The notes under the pieces were generated by a model. That model did not search any database and was not told the DNA's origin. It saw nothing but the letters and a program-made list of their open reading frames with translations. The position numbers and the translations under genes were made by a program. From Hymenobacter chitinivorans DSM 11115 (GTDB taxonomy: Bacteria > Bacteroidota > Bacteroidia > Cytophagales > Hymenobacteraceae), in assembly GCF_002797555.1 (NCBI RefSeq), contig NZ_PGFA01000002.1:186001-250000 (forward strand): a stretch of 64,000 bases of DNA. The letters are read 5' to 3'. Each line of letters starts with the position of its first letter. Within the stretch, counting starts at the first letter, position 1. Below, in pieces: positions 7,834-16,875 of this stretch.

Positions 7834-7873
7834 GAATCAAAAAAGGACTTCCCCGGAAGTCCTTTTTTGATTC
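7834..7873. terminator. Bidirectional terminator between hydrolase and TonB-like gene
   Basis: Perfect 19-bp arms (7834-7852 and 7855-7873) containing A6 on one side and T6 on the other, placed between two convergent genes. It should work in both directions. Confidence 0.9.
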
Positions 7874-7883
7874 AGGCAGCTAT

Positions 7884-8354
7884 TCATTTAAGCTTGAACT
7901 CGATGGGTACGGTCATCGAAACCGAAACCGGGCGGCCGTTGTGCCGGCCGGGCTTCCAGGCGGGCATGGCCGAAACTACCCGAAGCGCCTCGGCATCCAG
8001 CAACGGGTGCCGGGACTTGACTACAGCCGCGCGCTTCACTTTGCCCTCCGGCCCCACCATGAACCGGACCAGCACGGTTCCTTGTATTTTTTCCTTTTTG
8101 GCCTGGGCCGGATACTGAACATGGGCGGCCAAGTAGTGGGTCAGGGTTGAAGTGCCAGCCTGGAATACGGGCATTTGCTCCACGAAAAGATACCCCAGTT
8201 CCTCAAAAACTTCCCCCTGTTTTGGTGGGGCCGGATTCTTCGCGGCTCCTACCACCTTCGGGTCCCGCCCGGGGTCTTCCGATTGAGCCCCGGCACAACG
8301 GGGCAGCTCCAGGCCGACACCCAGCATAAGCAACAGGTATAGAGCAGGTTTCAT
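7884..8354 (-). CDS. TonB C-terminal domain protein (energy transducer TonB-like)
   Basis: A 156-residue secreted or periplasmic protein. The first ~24 residues (MKPALYLLLMLGVGLELPRCAGA) form a signal peptide or anchor. The C-terminal ~85 residues are a TonB C-domain: YLAAHVQYPAQAKKEKIQGT, VRFMVGPEGKV and MPAWKPGRHNGRPV. Such domains contact TonB boxes of outer-membrane receptors. With no proline-rich linker and a cleavable-looking signal, it may be a stand-alone periplasmic TonB-like protein rather than a classic ExbBD partner. No exbB or exbD is nearby. The ATG at 8354 is chosen for the signal peptide. Confidence 0.88.
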   Translation of the reverse strand: MKPALYLLLMLGVGLELPRCAGAQSEDPGRDPKVVGAAKNPAPPKQGEVFEELGYLFVEQMPVFQAGTSTLTHYLAAHVQYPAQAKKEKIQGTVLVRFMVGPEGKVKRAAVVKSRHPLLDAEALRVVSAMPAWKPGRHNGRPVSVSMTVPIEFKLK

Positions 8355-8427
8355 GGCAGAATACGAACCGGAAAAGTGAGTATGGCGCGGGAATGCCGCT
8401 GGAGCTGGGCTTCCTTCTAAGGCAAAT

Positions 8428-8456
8428 GGGCCTGCCAGCAGCTTGCCGACAGGCCC
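8428..8456 (-). terminator. Possible terminator of asd
   Basis: Arms GGGCCTG (8428-8434) and CAGGCCC (8450-8456) lie 45 bases after the asd stop. There is no clear T-run, so the call is weak. Confidence 0.4.
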
Positions 8457-8500
8457 AACGAGGCAGTTTCGGGCGGCTGTTAGCGCCCGGGCAAGGTGGT

Positions 8501-9499
8501 TTAGGCCTTCAGCAGGCCCAGCTTCACCATGTGCTCGGCAATCTGCACGGCGTTGGTGGCGGCGCCCTTGCGCAGGTTGTCGGCCACGACCCACATGTTC
8601 AGGGTGCGGGGCTGACTTTCGTCGCGGCGCAGGCGGCCTACCAGCACGGCGTCTTTGCCGTGGGCATCCTTGGGCATGGGGTAGCTGTTCTTGGCCACGT
8701 CGTCTACCACTTCCACGCCCTCGGTGGCGCGCAGCAGGCGGTAGACTTCCGCCAGCTCGAATTCCTGTTCAAACTCCACGTTGACCGACTCCGAGTGGCC
8801 GCCCATGACGGGAATGCGCACGGCGGTGGCCGTGACCTGGATGGAGTCGTCGCCGAGGATTTTCTTGGTTTCCTTCACCATCTTCATTTCCTCCTTGGTG
8901 TAGCCGTTGTCCTCGAACACGTCGATGTGGGGCAGCACGTTCAGGTCGATGGGGTGGGGGTAGGCCGGGTTGGAAGCCTGCTGGCCGGCGCGCTCCTCCA
9001 TGAGCTGGTCCACGGCCTTTTTGCCGGTGCCCGTCACGCTCTGGTAGGTGCTCACCACGATGCGCTTGATTTTGAAGGCCTCGTGCAGCTTGTGCAACGA
9101 GAGTACCATCTGGATGGTGGAGCAGTTGGGGTTGGCAATGATTTTATCCTCCGAAGTCAGCTCCTTGGCGTTGATTTCGGGCACCACCAGCTTCTTGGTC
9201 GGGTCCATGCGCCAGGCCGAGGAGTTATCAATCACCACGGTGCCGACGGCGGCGAAGCGCGGGGCCTGCTCCTTGGAAGTGCTGCCGCCGGCCGAGAAAA
9301 TGGCTACGTCGGGGCGGGCCGCAATGGCATCGTCCATGCTGATGACGTGGTAGGTTTTGCCCTGAAACTCAATGGGCAGGCCCACGGATTTCTCCGAGGC
9401 TACGGGCAACAGCTCGGTGACCGGGAAATTCCGCTCGGCCAATACTTTCAACATTTCGCCCCCGACCAGACCGGTGGCACCTACTACGGCTACTTTCAT
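8501..9499 (-). CDS. asd: Aspartate-semialdehyde dehydrogenase
   Basis: A 332-residue cytoplasmic enzyme that reduces beta-aspartyl phosphate to aspartate semialdehyde with NADPH, at the branch leading to lysine/diaminopimelate, threonine and methionine. It shows the N-terminal nucleotide-binding GATGLVGGEML (8-18), the catalytic Cys126 in NPNCSTIQ, and the active-site His235 in GGHSESV. Length is normal. The ATG at 9499 gives MKVAVVGATG. It is a single gene, divergent from the large lamin-tail protein gene. Confidence 0.97.
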   Translation of the reverse strand: MKVAVVGATGLVGGEMLKVLAERNFPVTELLPVASEKSVGLPIEFQGKTYHVISMDDAIAARPDVAIFSAGGSTSKEQAPRFAAVGTVVIDNSSAWRMDPTKKLVVPEINAKELTSEDKIIANPNCSTIQMVLSLHKLHEAFKIKRIVVSTYQSVTGTGKKAVDQLMEERAGQQASNPAYPHPIDLNVLPHIDVFEDNGYTKEEMKMVKETKKILGDDSIQVTATAVRIPVMGGHSESVNVEFEQEFELAEVYRLLRATEGVEVVDDVAKNSYPMPKDAHGKDAVLVGRLRRDESQPRTLNMWVVADNLRKGAATNAVQIAEHMVKLGLLKA

Positions 9500-9627
9500 G
9501 GCAATTAGAGAAAAAAGCGCCAGCCAACTGGACTGTGCGCGTGGTAAATGTCGGGAAAAGCAGGTTACTTAGGCAGTTCATGCGCAGGTGAATACGCCGT
9601 TGCTATCCGCTTTTTTACAAACCTACT

Positions 9628-12600
9628 ATGCAGAAAACTTCTACCCCAATACGTATCGTGTTTAATCTGCATTTCCGGGGGCGCTTTTTGCTGCTATTGG
9701 TCCTGCTGCTGGGCCTGAGCAGCGGCAGGGCCCAGGCTCAGCTCACCGAGTCGTTTGCCGACGGCGACTTCACCCAAAACCCGGTTTGGACCGGTGGCAC
9801 GGCTGATTTTCAGGTCAATGCCAGCCAGCAGCTGCAAAGCAACGGTCCGGCCGTGACGCCCAGCACCACCCAGCTGGTCACGGTTTCGCAGGCCGCCACG
9901 GGCACCACCTGGGAATTTTACGCTAAGCTCAACCTGGCTACTTCGGGCTCGAACTATGCCGACGTCTGGCTCATGGCCGACCAAGCCGACCTGAAAGCCG
10001 CCACCACCAAAGGCTACTTCGTGCGCCTGGGCGGCACCGACGATGAGGTGTCCCTGTTTCGCAAGAATCCGTCGGCTACGGCAGCCGTGGTTATCGACGG
10101 GGCCAATAGTACGCTCAGCTCGACCAGCAGCAACGTGGTGCGGGTGCGCGTGACCCGCTCGGTGCAGAACGTGTGGACCCTGGAGCGGGACCTGACCGGC
10201 GGCACGACCTTCACTACCGAAGGTACCGCCACCGACGCCACCCACCAGCGCAGCAGCTACCTCGGCGTCACGCTAACCTACTCGGCCACCAACAACCGCA
10301 ACTTCTACTTCGACGACTTCCGCGTCACGGACGCTACGGCGCCCACACTGCTCAGCGCCGGTATCATTTCGGCCCGGCAGGTGGATGTGGTTTTCAACGA
10401 GCTGGTAGCGGCCACCCAAACGCCGGCCAGTTACACCCTGACCAGCGCCGGAGCGCCGGCTGTTACGGCCGCCCAGCGCGACGCCACCGACCCGGCCCTG
10501 GTGCACCTCACGCTGGCGGCCGACCTGCCCGCGGGCAGCAGCACCCTGGCCGTGCGCAACGTGGCCGACCTCTACGGCAACGTGGCCGGCGGTCCGCTGA
10601 CCGCCACGCTCACCTACACGCCGCCGGCCGTAACGCCGGGCTACTACCAGCTGCTCATCACCGAAATCCTGGCCGACGAGCTGCCGGTGGTGGGTTTGCC
10701 GGCTTCGGAGTTCGTGGAAATTCATAACCCCTCGGCCACTCAAACCCTGGACCTGGGCGGCGTGCGGCTGTTGCGCACCAGCAGCACCGCCACGGCGGCC
10801 GTGTTTCCGACCGGGGCCCAGCTGCTGCCCGGCGAGTACGCCGTGGTGTGCGGCAGCACCCGCACGGCGCAGTTTGCCAGTTACGGCAAAGTATTTGGCC
10901 TGAGTAACTTTCCCGCGCTAACCAATGCCGGCGACGAGCTGCTGCTGCGGGCCCGCGACGGGCGCACCGTTTTCGAGGTCCGCTACACCGATGCGTGGTA
11001 CCGCGACGCGGTGAAAAAGGAGGGCGGCTGGACTCTGGAAATGATTGATACGGCCAACCCCTGCGGAGGGGCTGCCAACTGGACGGCCAGCACTGATGCC
11101 AGCGGCGGTACGCCCGGCCGCGCCAACTCAGCGCGGGCCGCCAACGCCGACCGTACGGCCCCGCTGCTGCGCCGGGCCACGGTGGTCAGCCCCACGCTGG
11201 TGCGGCTGGAATTCGACGAAAAGCTGGACAGCGTGACGGCCAGCAACCCGGCCCTGTACAGCCTCACGCCCGGCCTGACCATCACCCGCGTCACGCCGGT
11301 ACCGTTCGATTTTCGGGCCGTGGAGCTGACCCTGGCCACGCCACTGGCTGCCGCGCAGGCGTACACCGCCACCGTGCAACGGTCCGTTGACTGCGTGGGT
11401 AATGCTACTGGTGCGGCGGCCAGCGTCACGTTTGGCTTGCCGGTGGTGCCCACGGTGGGGCAGGTACTCATCACCGAAATTATGGCCGATGAAACGCCCA
11501 CGGTGGGGCTGCCGGCCTCCGAGTACCTGGAAATTCATAACCCCACCACCCGGATTCTGGACCTCGGCGGCATGCGCCTGCTCAAGCCGGGCAGCAGCTC
11601 GGCGGCCGTATTCCCGGACACGACTCGCCTGCAGCCGGGCCAGTACGCGGTGGTGTGCAGCAGTACCCGCACGGCCTTGTTTGCCCGCTACGGCGCCGTA
11701 TTCGGGGTCAGCAACTTCCCGAGCCTGTCCAACGACGGCGACCAGCTCGTGCTGCGGGCCCGGGATGGGCGCACCTTGTTTGAAATAGCCTATTCGAGCA
11801 CCTGGTACAAGGACGCGGCCAAGAAAGACGGCGGCTGGGCCCTGGAAATGGTGGACACGGGTAATCCTTGCGCCGGTATTGAGAACTGGACGGCCAGCAC
11901 CGACCCGAGCGGTGGTACGCCGGGTAAAGTCAATGCGGCGCGAGCTACCAACCCCGACCGAACGGCCCCGGCGCTGCTGCGGGCCGTGGCCATTTCGCCT
12001 ACCATCGTGCGGCTGTACTTCGGCGAAAAGCTGGACAGCGTGGCCGCGGCCAACCCGGCGCTGTACTCCTTCAGCACCGGCCCGACCGTCACCAAAGCCG
12101 CTCCCGCCTCCCCGGATTTCCGGGCCGTGGACCTGACGCTGGGTTCGGCGCTAGTCGCCAGTCAACCCATTACCGTGAGCGTGCAGCGGGCCACCGACTG
12201 CGTGGGCAATGCTACGGGCGCGGCGGCTTCGGCTACGTTTGGCCTGCCCTCGGCCCCGGTGGAAAACGACGTGGTTATCAACGAAATCCTGTTTAACCCG
12301 CGCACTGGCGGCGTCGATTTCGTGGAGCTCCTCAACCGCTCCAACAAATACCTGAACCTGCAGGGCTGGGAGCTGGGCAATATTTCGACCAGCAACGTCC
12401 TGAGCAAGGAACCCATTACGGCCGGGCCCTACGTGCTGGCGCCGGGCCAGCTGGTGGTACTGACTACTAAGCCCGACGTGGTGCAAAGCCAGTACCCGAC
12501 CAACGACCCCAGTGCATTCCTGACCCTACCCGCGCTGCCGACCTTTGCCGATGACGCTGGTACGGTGGTCGTGTTCGACTCCCAAAACCGTGCTCTGGAC

Positions 12601-13098
12601 CGCTACGCGTATAGCGAGTCTCAGCATCTGGGGCTGCTCGACTCCAAGGACGGCGTATCGTTGGAGCGGATTCGGACCGACGGGCCCAGCGTGGCCGGCA
12701 ACTTCCACTCGGCGGCCAGTGCCGTGGGTTACGCCTCGCCCGGCCGCCGCAACTCCCAGTACCAGGACGACCCCGGCGGCGACAAGCTCTTCACCCTGGA
12801 GCCCGAGGTCTTTACCCCCGACGCCGACGGGCAGCAGGACTTCACCACCCTCAACTACCGCGTCGACCAGCCCGGGTTTGCGGCCAGTATCACCGTCTAC
12901 GACGCCCAGGGCCGGCTGGCGCGCCGCCTGGTGCGCAATGAAACTATGGCCACAACCGGCTTTTTTCAGTGGGATGGCCTCAACGACCAGGGCCGCAAAG
13001 TACCCATCGGCTACTACGTGCTGCACATCGAACTGCTCCAGCCCAGCGGCGAGAAAAAGGACTACAAAAAGACCGTGGTAGTCGGCGCCCGTTTTTAA
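9628..13098 (+). CDS. Large secreted lamin-tail-domain surface protein
   Basis: An 1156-residue exported protein with a signal peptide ending near SSGRAQAQ (residue 38). Residues 40-230 form a beta-sandwich-like region. Ig-like repeats beginning TAPTLL or TAPLLRR follow. Three lamin-tail domains lie at about 345-470, 610-730 and 870-985 (LLITEILADE, VLITEIMADE, VVINEILFNP). The first two share nearly the same sequence (LPASE[FY][VL]EIHNP). The C-terminus (about 1060-1156) is an FlgD-Ig/CHU_C-like sandwich with FTPDADGQQDF and a final basic strand, consistent with T9SS type B-like export. Lamin-tail proteins often accompany surface nucleases or adhesins, but no catalytic domain is visible, so adhesion or a structural role is inferred. 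Confidence 0.85.
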   Translation: MQKTSTPIRIVFNLHFRGRFLLLLVLLLGLSSGRAQAQLTESFADGDFTQNPVWTGGTADFQVNASQQLQSNGPAVTPSTTQLVTVSQAATGTTWEFYAKLNLATSGSNYADVWLMADQADLKAATTKGYFVRLGGTDDEVSLFRKNPSATAAVVIDGANSTLSSTSSNVVRVRVTRSVQNVWTLERDLTGGTTFTTEGTATDATHQRSSYLGVTLTYSATNNRNFYFDDFRVTDATAPTLLSAGIISARQVDVVFNELVAATQTPASYTLTSAGAPAVTAAQRDATDPALVHLTLAADLPAGSSTLAVRNVADLYGNVAGGPLTATLTYTPPAVTPGYYQLLITEILADELPVVGLPASEFVEIHNPSATQTLDLGGVRLLRTSSTATAAVFPTGAQLLPGEYAVVCGSTRTAQFASYGKVFGLSNFPALTNAGDELLLRARDGRTVFEVRYTDAWYRDAVKKEGGWTLEMIDTANPCGGAANWTASTDASGGTPGRANSARAANADRTAPLLRRATVVSPTLVRLEFDEKLDSVTASNPALYSLTPGLTITRVTPVPFDFRAVELTLATPLAAAQAYTATVQRSVDCVGNATGAAASVTFGLPVVPTVGQVLITEIMADETPTVGLPASEYLEIHNPTTRILDLGGMRLLKPGSSSAAVFPDTTRLQPGQYAVVCSSTRTALFARYGAVFGVSNFPSLSNDGDQLVLRARDGRTLFEIAYSSTWYKDAAKKDGGWALEMVDTGNPCAGIENWTASTDPSGGTPGKVNAARATNPDRTAPALLRAVAISPTIVRLYFGEKLDSVAAANPALYSFSTGPTVTKAAPASPDFRAVDLTLGSALVASQPITVSVQRATDCVGNATGAAASATFGLPSAPVENDVVINEILFNPRTGGVDFVELLNRSNKYLNLQGWELGNISTSNVLSKEPITAGPYVLAPGQLVVLTTKPDVVQSQYPTNDPSAFLTLPALPTFADDAGTVVVFDSQNRALDRYAYSESQHLGLLDSKDGVSLERIRTDGPSVAGNFHSAASAVGYASPGRRNSQYQDDPGGDKLFTLEPEVFTPDADGQQDFTTLNYRVDQPGFAASITVYDAQGRLARRLVRNETMATTGFFQWDGLNDQGRKVPIGYYVLHIELLQPSGEKKDYKKTVVVGARF

Positions 13099-13116
13099 AG
13101 CAGATTCTTTTTCGGC

Positions 13117-13296
13117 TGTCATCCTGAACGGCGCGCAGCAGAGTGAAGAACCTTGCTCGCCTCAGTGATAAGCGTAATTCAACGCAAAACAGCCCTTTAC
13201 CACCTGTGCGGTAAAGGGCTGTTTTGCGTTGGCAGAACCTGTAGTGGGGTAGGCGAGGAAGGTCCTTCGTTTCACTGCGCTCCACTCAGGATGACA
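13117..13296. repeat. Inverted-repeat (MITE/REP-like) element upstream of the DUF1800 gene
   Basis: Outer arms TGTCATCCTGA (13117-13127) and TCAGGATGACA (13286-13296) enclose imperfectly matched inner arms (near CCTTGCTCGCC and GGCGAGGAAGG). At the centre is a perfect hairpin with 20-base arms (13181-13200 and 13211-13230) around a 10-base loop. The element fills the space between the lamin-tail gene and the DUF1800 gene. The GTCATCCTGA end resembles dispersed intergenic repeats of Bacteroidota. The central stem could also terminate the upstream gene. Confidence 0.8.
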
Positions 13297-13381
13297 GACG
13301 GCAAAAGCAAAAACTGCTGCTTGAAACCCGGCAGGCCGAAACCGGAATTAAACCCTTGACCTCGAGCTGCGTCCAACGGGT

Positions 13382-14839
13382 ATGACGAACCAACAGCAAC
13401 TGCAGCATCTGTACTGGCGGGCGGGTTTCGGGCCCCGGCCCCAGGATATTGCCGCCAACCCGAGCCCGCGCAAGGCGCTGCGGCAGCTGCTGCACGATGC
13501 GGCCACTTATCAGCCCTTGGAAGGTCCCCGGATTCAGGCGGCCGAAATGCAGGCCATGACCCCGGCCCCCACGCCCGATTTGCGCCAGGACCCCCAGGCG
13601 CCGGCCCTGAAAAAAGGGGAGCTGACGCCCGAGCAGCGCAAGGAGCAGAACCGGCAGATTCGGGAGGCTTTCTACACGATGAATACCGGTTGGCTGGAGC
13701 GTATGGCCTCGTCGCCGGCCCAGTTGCGCGAGAAGCTGACCTTCTTCTGGCACGGCCACTTTGCCTGCCGGGTGCGCCGGCCCGACGCCGCCCTGCAGCT
13801 CAACAACACGATTCGGCGCCTGGCTTTGGGCAAGTTTGGCGACCTGCTGCTGGCCGTGAGCAAGGAACCGGCCATGCTGCAGTTTTTGAACAACCAGCAA
13901 AACCGCAAGCAGCATCCCAACGAAAATTTTGCCCGGGAAGTCATGGAGCTCTTTACCATCGGGCGGGGGCACTACTCCGAGCAGGACGTGAAGGAAGCCG
14001 CCCGGGCCTTCACCGGCTGGAGCTACGACGCCCAAAGCCAGTTCGTGTTCCGGGAGCGGCAGCACGACGCCGGCTCCAAAACCTTTCTAGGGCGCACCGG
14101 CAACTTCGGTGGCGAGGATATTCTGCGCATCATCCTGGAGCAGCCCCAGACGGCCGAGTTCATCACCACCAAGCTCTACCGGTTCTTCGTCAACGACACG
14201 CCCAACCCGGCCCACATTCAGCCCCTGGCCAAGGCGTTTTTCCAGAGCAACTACGACATCAGTGGCCTGGTAGAGCGCCTGTTTACGGCCGACTGGTTTT
14301 ATGACGCGGCCAACGTGGGCACCCGCATCAAGTCGCCCATCGAGCTGCTGGCCGGCATCAAGCGCACCTTGGGTGTGGAGCTGCAGGACAAGAAACCGCT
14401 GATTGTGTTCCAGAAGGCCATGGGCCAAACCCTGTTTGAGCCCCCGAACGTGGCCGGCTGGGCCGGGGGGCGGAGCTGGATTGACTCCTCCACGCTGCTC
14501 TTTCGCCTGCAATTGCCCCAGGTGCTGCTCAAAAACGCCGAAATCAGCATCGCGCTGAAAGAGGACGAAAACGACCTCGACCCCCAGCAAACCCGGGCCG
14601 ACCGCACTTTCCGCCAGCAGGTGCAGGCCAAGGCTAAGCTGGCCCCGCTGGGCTTGCTGCTGGCCAAAACCCCCGAAGCCCAGCAGCCCGCCGCCCTCAG
14701 CCAGTTTCTGTTGCAGGCGCCCATCCGGCCCGAAAACCTAACGCTGGTGGAGCAAGTGGCCCAGAAAGCTCCCGCCGACGGCCGCCTGCGCACCATGGTT
14801 ACCAGCCTGCTCAGTCTGCCCGAGTACCAGCTGATGTAA
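13382..14839 (+). CDS. DUF1800 family protein
   Basis: A 485-residue DUF1800-domain protein. Recognisable features are the N-terminal LYWRAGFGPRPQDI, the core LTFFWHGHFAC, NQQNRKQHPNENFAREVMELFTIG, and RAFTGWSYD followed by HDAGSKTFLG. The biochemical function of the family is unknown. It is almost always encoded next to a DUF1501 gene, as here. No signal peptide is visible, in contrast to its Tat-exported partner. The start at 13382 gives MTNQQQLQHLYWR, matching the family start. The gene is flanked on both sides by inverted-repeat elements, and the downstream one separates it from DUF1501. Confidence 0.92.
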   Translation: MTNQQQLQHLYWRAGFGPRPQDIAANPSPRKALRQLLHDAATYQPLEGPRIQAAEMQAMTPAPTPDLRQDPQAPALKKGELTPEQRKEQNRQIREAFYTMNTGWLERMASSPAQLREKLTFFWHGHFACRVRRPDAALQLNNTIRRLALGKFGDLLLAVSKEPAMLQFLNNQQNRKQHPNENFAREVMELFTIGRGHYSEQDVKEAARAFTGWSYDAQSQFVFRERQHDAGSKTFLGRTGNFGGEDILRIILEQPQTAEFITTKLYRFFVNDTPNPAHIQPLAKAFFQSNYDISGLVERLFTADWFYDAANVGTRIKSPIELLAGIKRTLGVELQDKKPLIVFQKAMGQTLFEPPNVAGWAGGRSWIDSSTLLFRLQLPQVLLKNAEISIALKEDENDLDPQQTRADRTFRQQVQAKAKLAPLGLLLAKTPEAQQPAALSQFLLQAPIRPENLTLVEQVAQKAPADGRLRTMVTSLLSLPEYQLM

Positions 14840-14861
14840 GCGCGTTTTTCGATAAAAGAAC

Positions 14862-14957
14862 GTCATGTCGAACGCAGTGAGACATCTCGCGTGCTGACGT
14901 TGCCGCAGTAAGCTGATTATCACGGCACGCGAGATTTCTCCTATTGGTCGACATGAC
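14862..14957. repeat. Inverted-repeat element between DUF1800 and DUF1501 genes
   Basis: Outer arms GTCATGTCGA (14862-14871) and TCGACATGAC (14948-14957), and inner arms ATCTCGCGTGC (14884-14894) and GCACGCGAGAT (14925-14935). The unit is about 96 bases. It shares the GTCAT...GAACG.AGTGA pattern of the element at 13117 but is a different subfamily. Confidence 0.8.
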
Positions 14958-14976
14958 CAAGTAAACATATACCACC

Positions 14977-16188
14977 ATGCCTACTTCCCGCCGCGACTTT
15001 CTGAAAACTTCGGTGCTGGCCAGCTCCCTGCTGTTCGTGCCCAAATTTCTGCACGCCCTTGATGCCCAAGGCGTGCAGCAGCTGCGCAATTCCAACGGCA
15101 AGCGCCTGGTGGTAGTCCAGCTCGGCGGCGGTAACGACGGCCTCAACATGGTGGTACCTTTCCGCAACGACTTGTACTACAAGGCCCGACCCACCTTGGG
15201 CCTCAAGGAGCAGAGCGGCCTGCTGACTCTCGATAAAGATCTGGCCTTCAACCCCCACATGACCCAGCTTAAGGCTCTTTACGACCAGGGCCTGGTGGGC
15301 GTGCTCAACAGCGTGGGCTACCCCAACCCCGACCGCAGCCACTTCCGCTCGATGGATATTTGGCAGAGCGGCTCGGCCTCCGACCAGTACGTGGCAACCG
15401 GCTGGCTGGGTCGCTACCTCGACTCCAACTGCCCCGCCTGCCAAGTGCCTTATAATGGCCTGGAAGTAGATGATACGCTGAGCCTGGCCATGAAAGGCGA
15501 GCTGCGCAAAGGTCTGGCCCTGAAGAATCCGGAGAAGTTTCACCAGGTCACCCAGAATCGGTTTCTGAACAAAGTGAGTGGAGAAAAAGCCGGCGGCAGC
15601 GGCTCCGAGCTGGATTATCTGTACAAGACCCTGGCCGAAACGGCGTCCTCAGCCGACTACCTCTACCAGACGTCCAAGGTCTATAAGTCGGCTATTGTCT
15701 ACCCAAACACGGAGTTTGGCAAAAACCTGAAAACCACCGCCGAACTGATTAATTCCGGCATCGAGTCCCGGGTGTTTTACGTCTCGCTCACCGGCTTCGA
15801 CACCCACGTGCGGCAGCAGGAGCAGCAGGGCAAGCTGCTCGGCGACTTGTCGGGGGGGCTGGGCGCTTTCGTGGAAGACTTGCAGAAAAGCGGACAGCTG
15901 AATGACACGCTGATTCTGGTGTTTTCCGAGTTTGGCCGCCGTGTCACCCAGAACGCCAGCAACGGCACCGACCACGGTACGGCCAACAACGTGCTGCTGC
16001 TCGGCGGCGGCCTGCGCCAAAAAGGCATCCTCAACGACGCCCCCGACCTGGCCAACCTCGACCAGGGTGATTTGAAGTACCAGCTCGACTTCCGCAGCGT
16101 GTACGCCACCGTGCTCCGCGACTGGCTCGGGGCCGACGACCAGGCTATTCTGGGCCATGAATTCGCCCGGCTTGCGGGCCTGGTATAG
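14977..16188 (+). CDS. DUF1501 family protein with Tat signal
   Basis: A 403-residue DUF1501 protein of the alkaline phosphatase/sulfatase-like superfamily. The N-terminus MPTSRRDFLKTSVLASSLLF is a twin-arginine signal (SRRDFLK), so it is exported folded. The family signature appears as VVVQLGGGNDGLNMVVP, NPDRSHFRSMDIWQSG, LTGFDTHVRQQEQQG, LVFSEFGRRVTQN and GTDHGTANNVLLLG, carrying the Asp, His and Glu residues expected of the metal site. The substrate is unknown. It is the usual partner of the upstream DUF1800 gene, although an inverted-repeat element separates them. Confidence 0.93.
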   Translation: MPTSRRDFLKTSVLASSLLFVPKFLHALDAQGVQQLRNSNGKRLVVVQLGGGNDGLNMVVPFRNDLYYKARPTLGLKEQSGLLTLDKDLAFNPHMTQLKALYDQGLVGVLNSVGYPNPDRSHFRSMDIWQSGSASDQYVATGWLGRYLDSNCPACQVPYNGLEVDDTLSLAMKGELRKGLALKNPEKFHQVTQNRFLNKVSGEKAGGSGSELDYLYKTLAETASSADYLYQTSKVYKSAIVYPNTEFGKNLKTTAELINSGIESRVFYVSLTGFDTHVRQQEQQGKLLGDLSGGLGAFVEDLQKSGQLNDTLILVFSEFGRRVTQNASNGTDHGTANNVLLLGGGLRQKGILNDAPDLANLDQGDLKYQLDFRSVYATVLRDWLGADDQAILGHEFARLAGLV

Positions 16189-16323
16189 CGGAGCTAGGGA
16201 GAATAGGGAAAAGAGTAAGCTCATCTATAAGTGCTATTTTTTATTAACTCGACAATATCCTTTGGATTTTAAGGGCGTAAAAAAGCGCAGTTAGTGTCAC
16301 ACTCAACCTTAAAACTCCGCACC

Positions 16324-16722
16324 ATGAAAGTTATATCACCTCGTGTCCACGGCATGCTCGACTACGGAACGATTCTGCTGTTTGCTCTGGCCCCCACGCT
16401 CTTCAACCTGGATGGCACCTACGCCACGGTGTGCTACGTGCTGGCCGCCGGCTACCTGGTCGTGACCCTGCTAACGGACTTCCCGATGGGCGTTGCCCAC
16501 CTGATTTCGTTCCCGATGCACGGCTGGCTGGAGCTGATCAGCGGTATTGCCCTGCTGGCTTCGCCCTTCCTGTTCGGTTTCAACGACGACAACGAAACGG
16601 CCCGCAACTTCTTCATGGGCATGGGCGTGCTCTTCGTCGGTAGCTGGCTGCTCACCGACTGGCGCGCCGATACCCACACCCAGACTCACGGTCACGGCAC
16701 GATGATGCCGAATCATCACTAA
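16324..16722 (+). CDS. SPW-repeat membrane protein, copy 1
   Basis: A 132-residue integral membrane protein with four predicted helices (about 12-28, 34-52, 62-80 and 92-108) and the SPW-like motifs ISPRVHGMLDYG and FPMHGWLELISGIALL. The tail is histidine-rich (DTHTQTHGHGTMMPNHH), absent from the following paralogue. Function is unknown; SPW proteins are small membrane proteins. The ATG at 16324 is chosen over an upstream in-frame start because it matches the paralogue (MK-SP..HG..D). It ends in a perfect-stem terminator. Confidence 0.88.
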   Translation: MKVISPRVHGMLDYGTILLFALAPTLFNLDGTYATVCYVLAAGYLVVTLLTDFPMGVAHLISFPMHGWLELISGIALLASPFLFGFNDDNETARNFFMGMGVLFVGSWLLTDWRADTHTQTHGHGTMMPNHH

Positions 16723-16737
16723 ACGTAGTGAGCCAGC

Positions 16738-16779
16738 GTAAAAAAGCCCGGCTACGGTCCTGTAGCCGGGCTTTTTTAC
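16738..16779 (+). terminator. Terminator of SPW copy 1
   Basis: Perfect 18-bp arms (16738-16755 and 16762-16779) with internal A6 and T6 runs. It separates the two SPW genes, so they are transcribed independently. Confidence 0.92.
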
Positions 16780-16875
16780 GCTTTGTCTGCCTGTAATCAG
16801 TAGTTCAACAATATCCTTCTGCTGCGACGGGCGTAGAAAAATCAAATCCGGCTTCTTATCAGACCCCACCTAGCT

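Noticed and set aside
12526..13122. Long antisense frames inside the large surface protein genes
   Set aside because: Frames on the opposite strand of 9628-13098 and 26646-31451 are explained by GC-rich codon bias and show no homology-like motifs.
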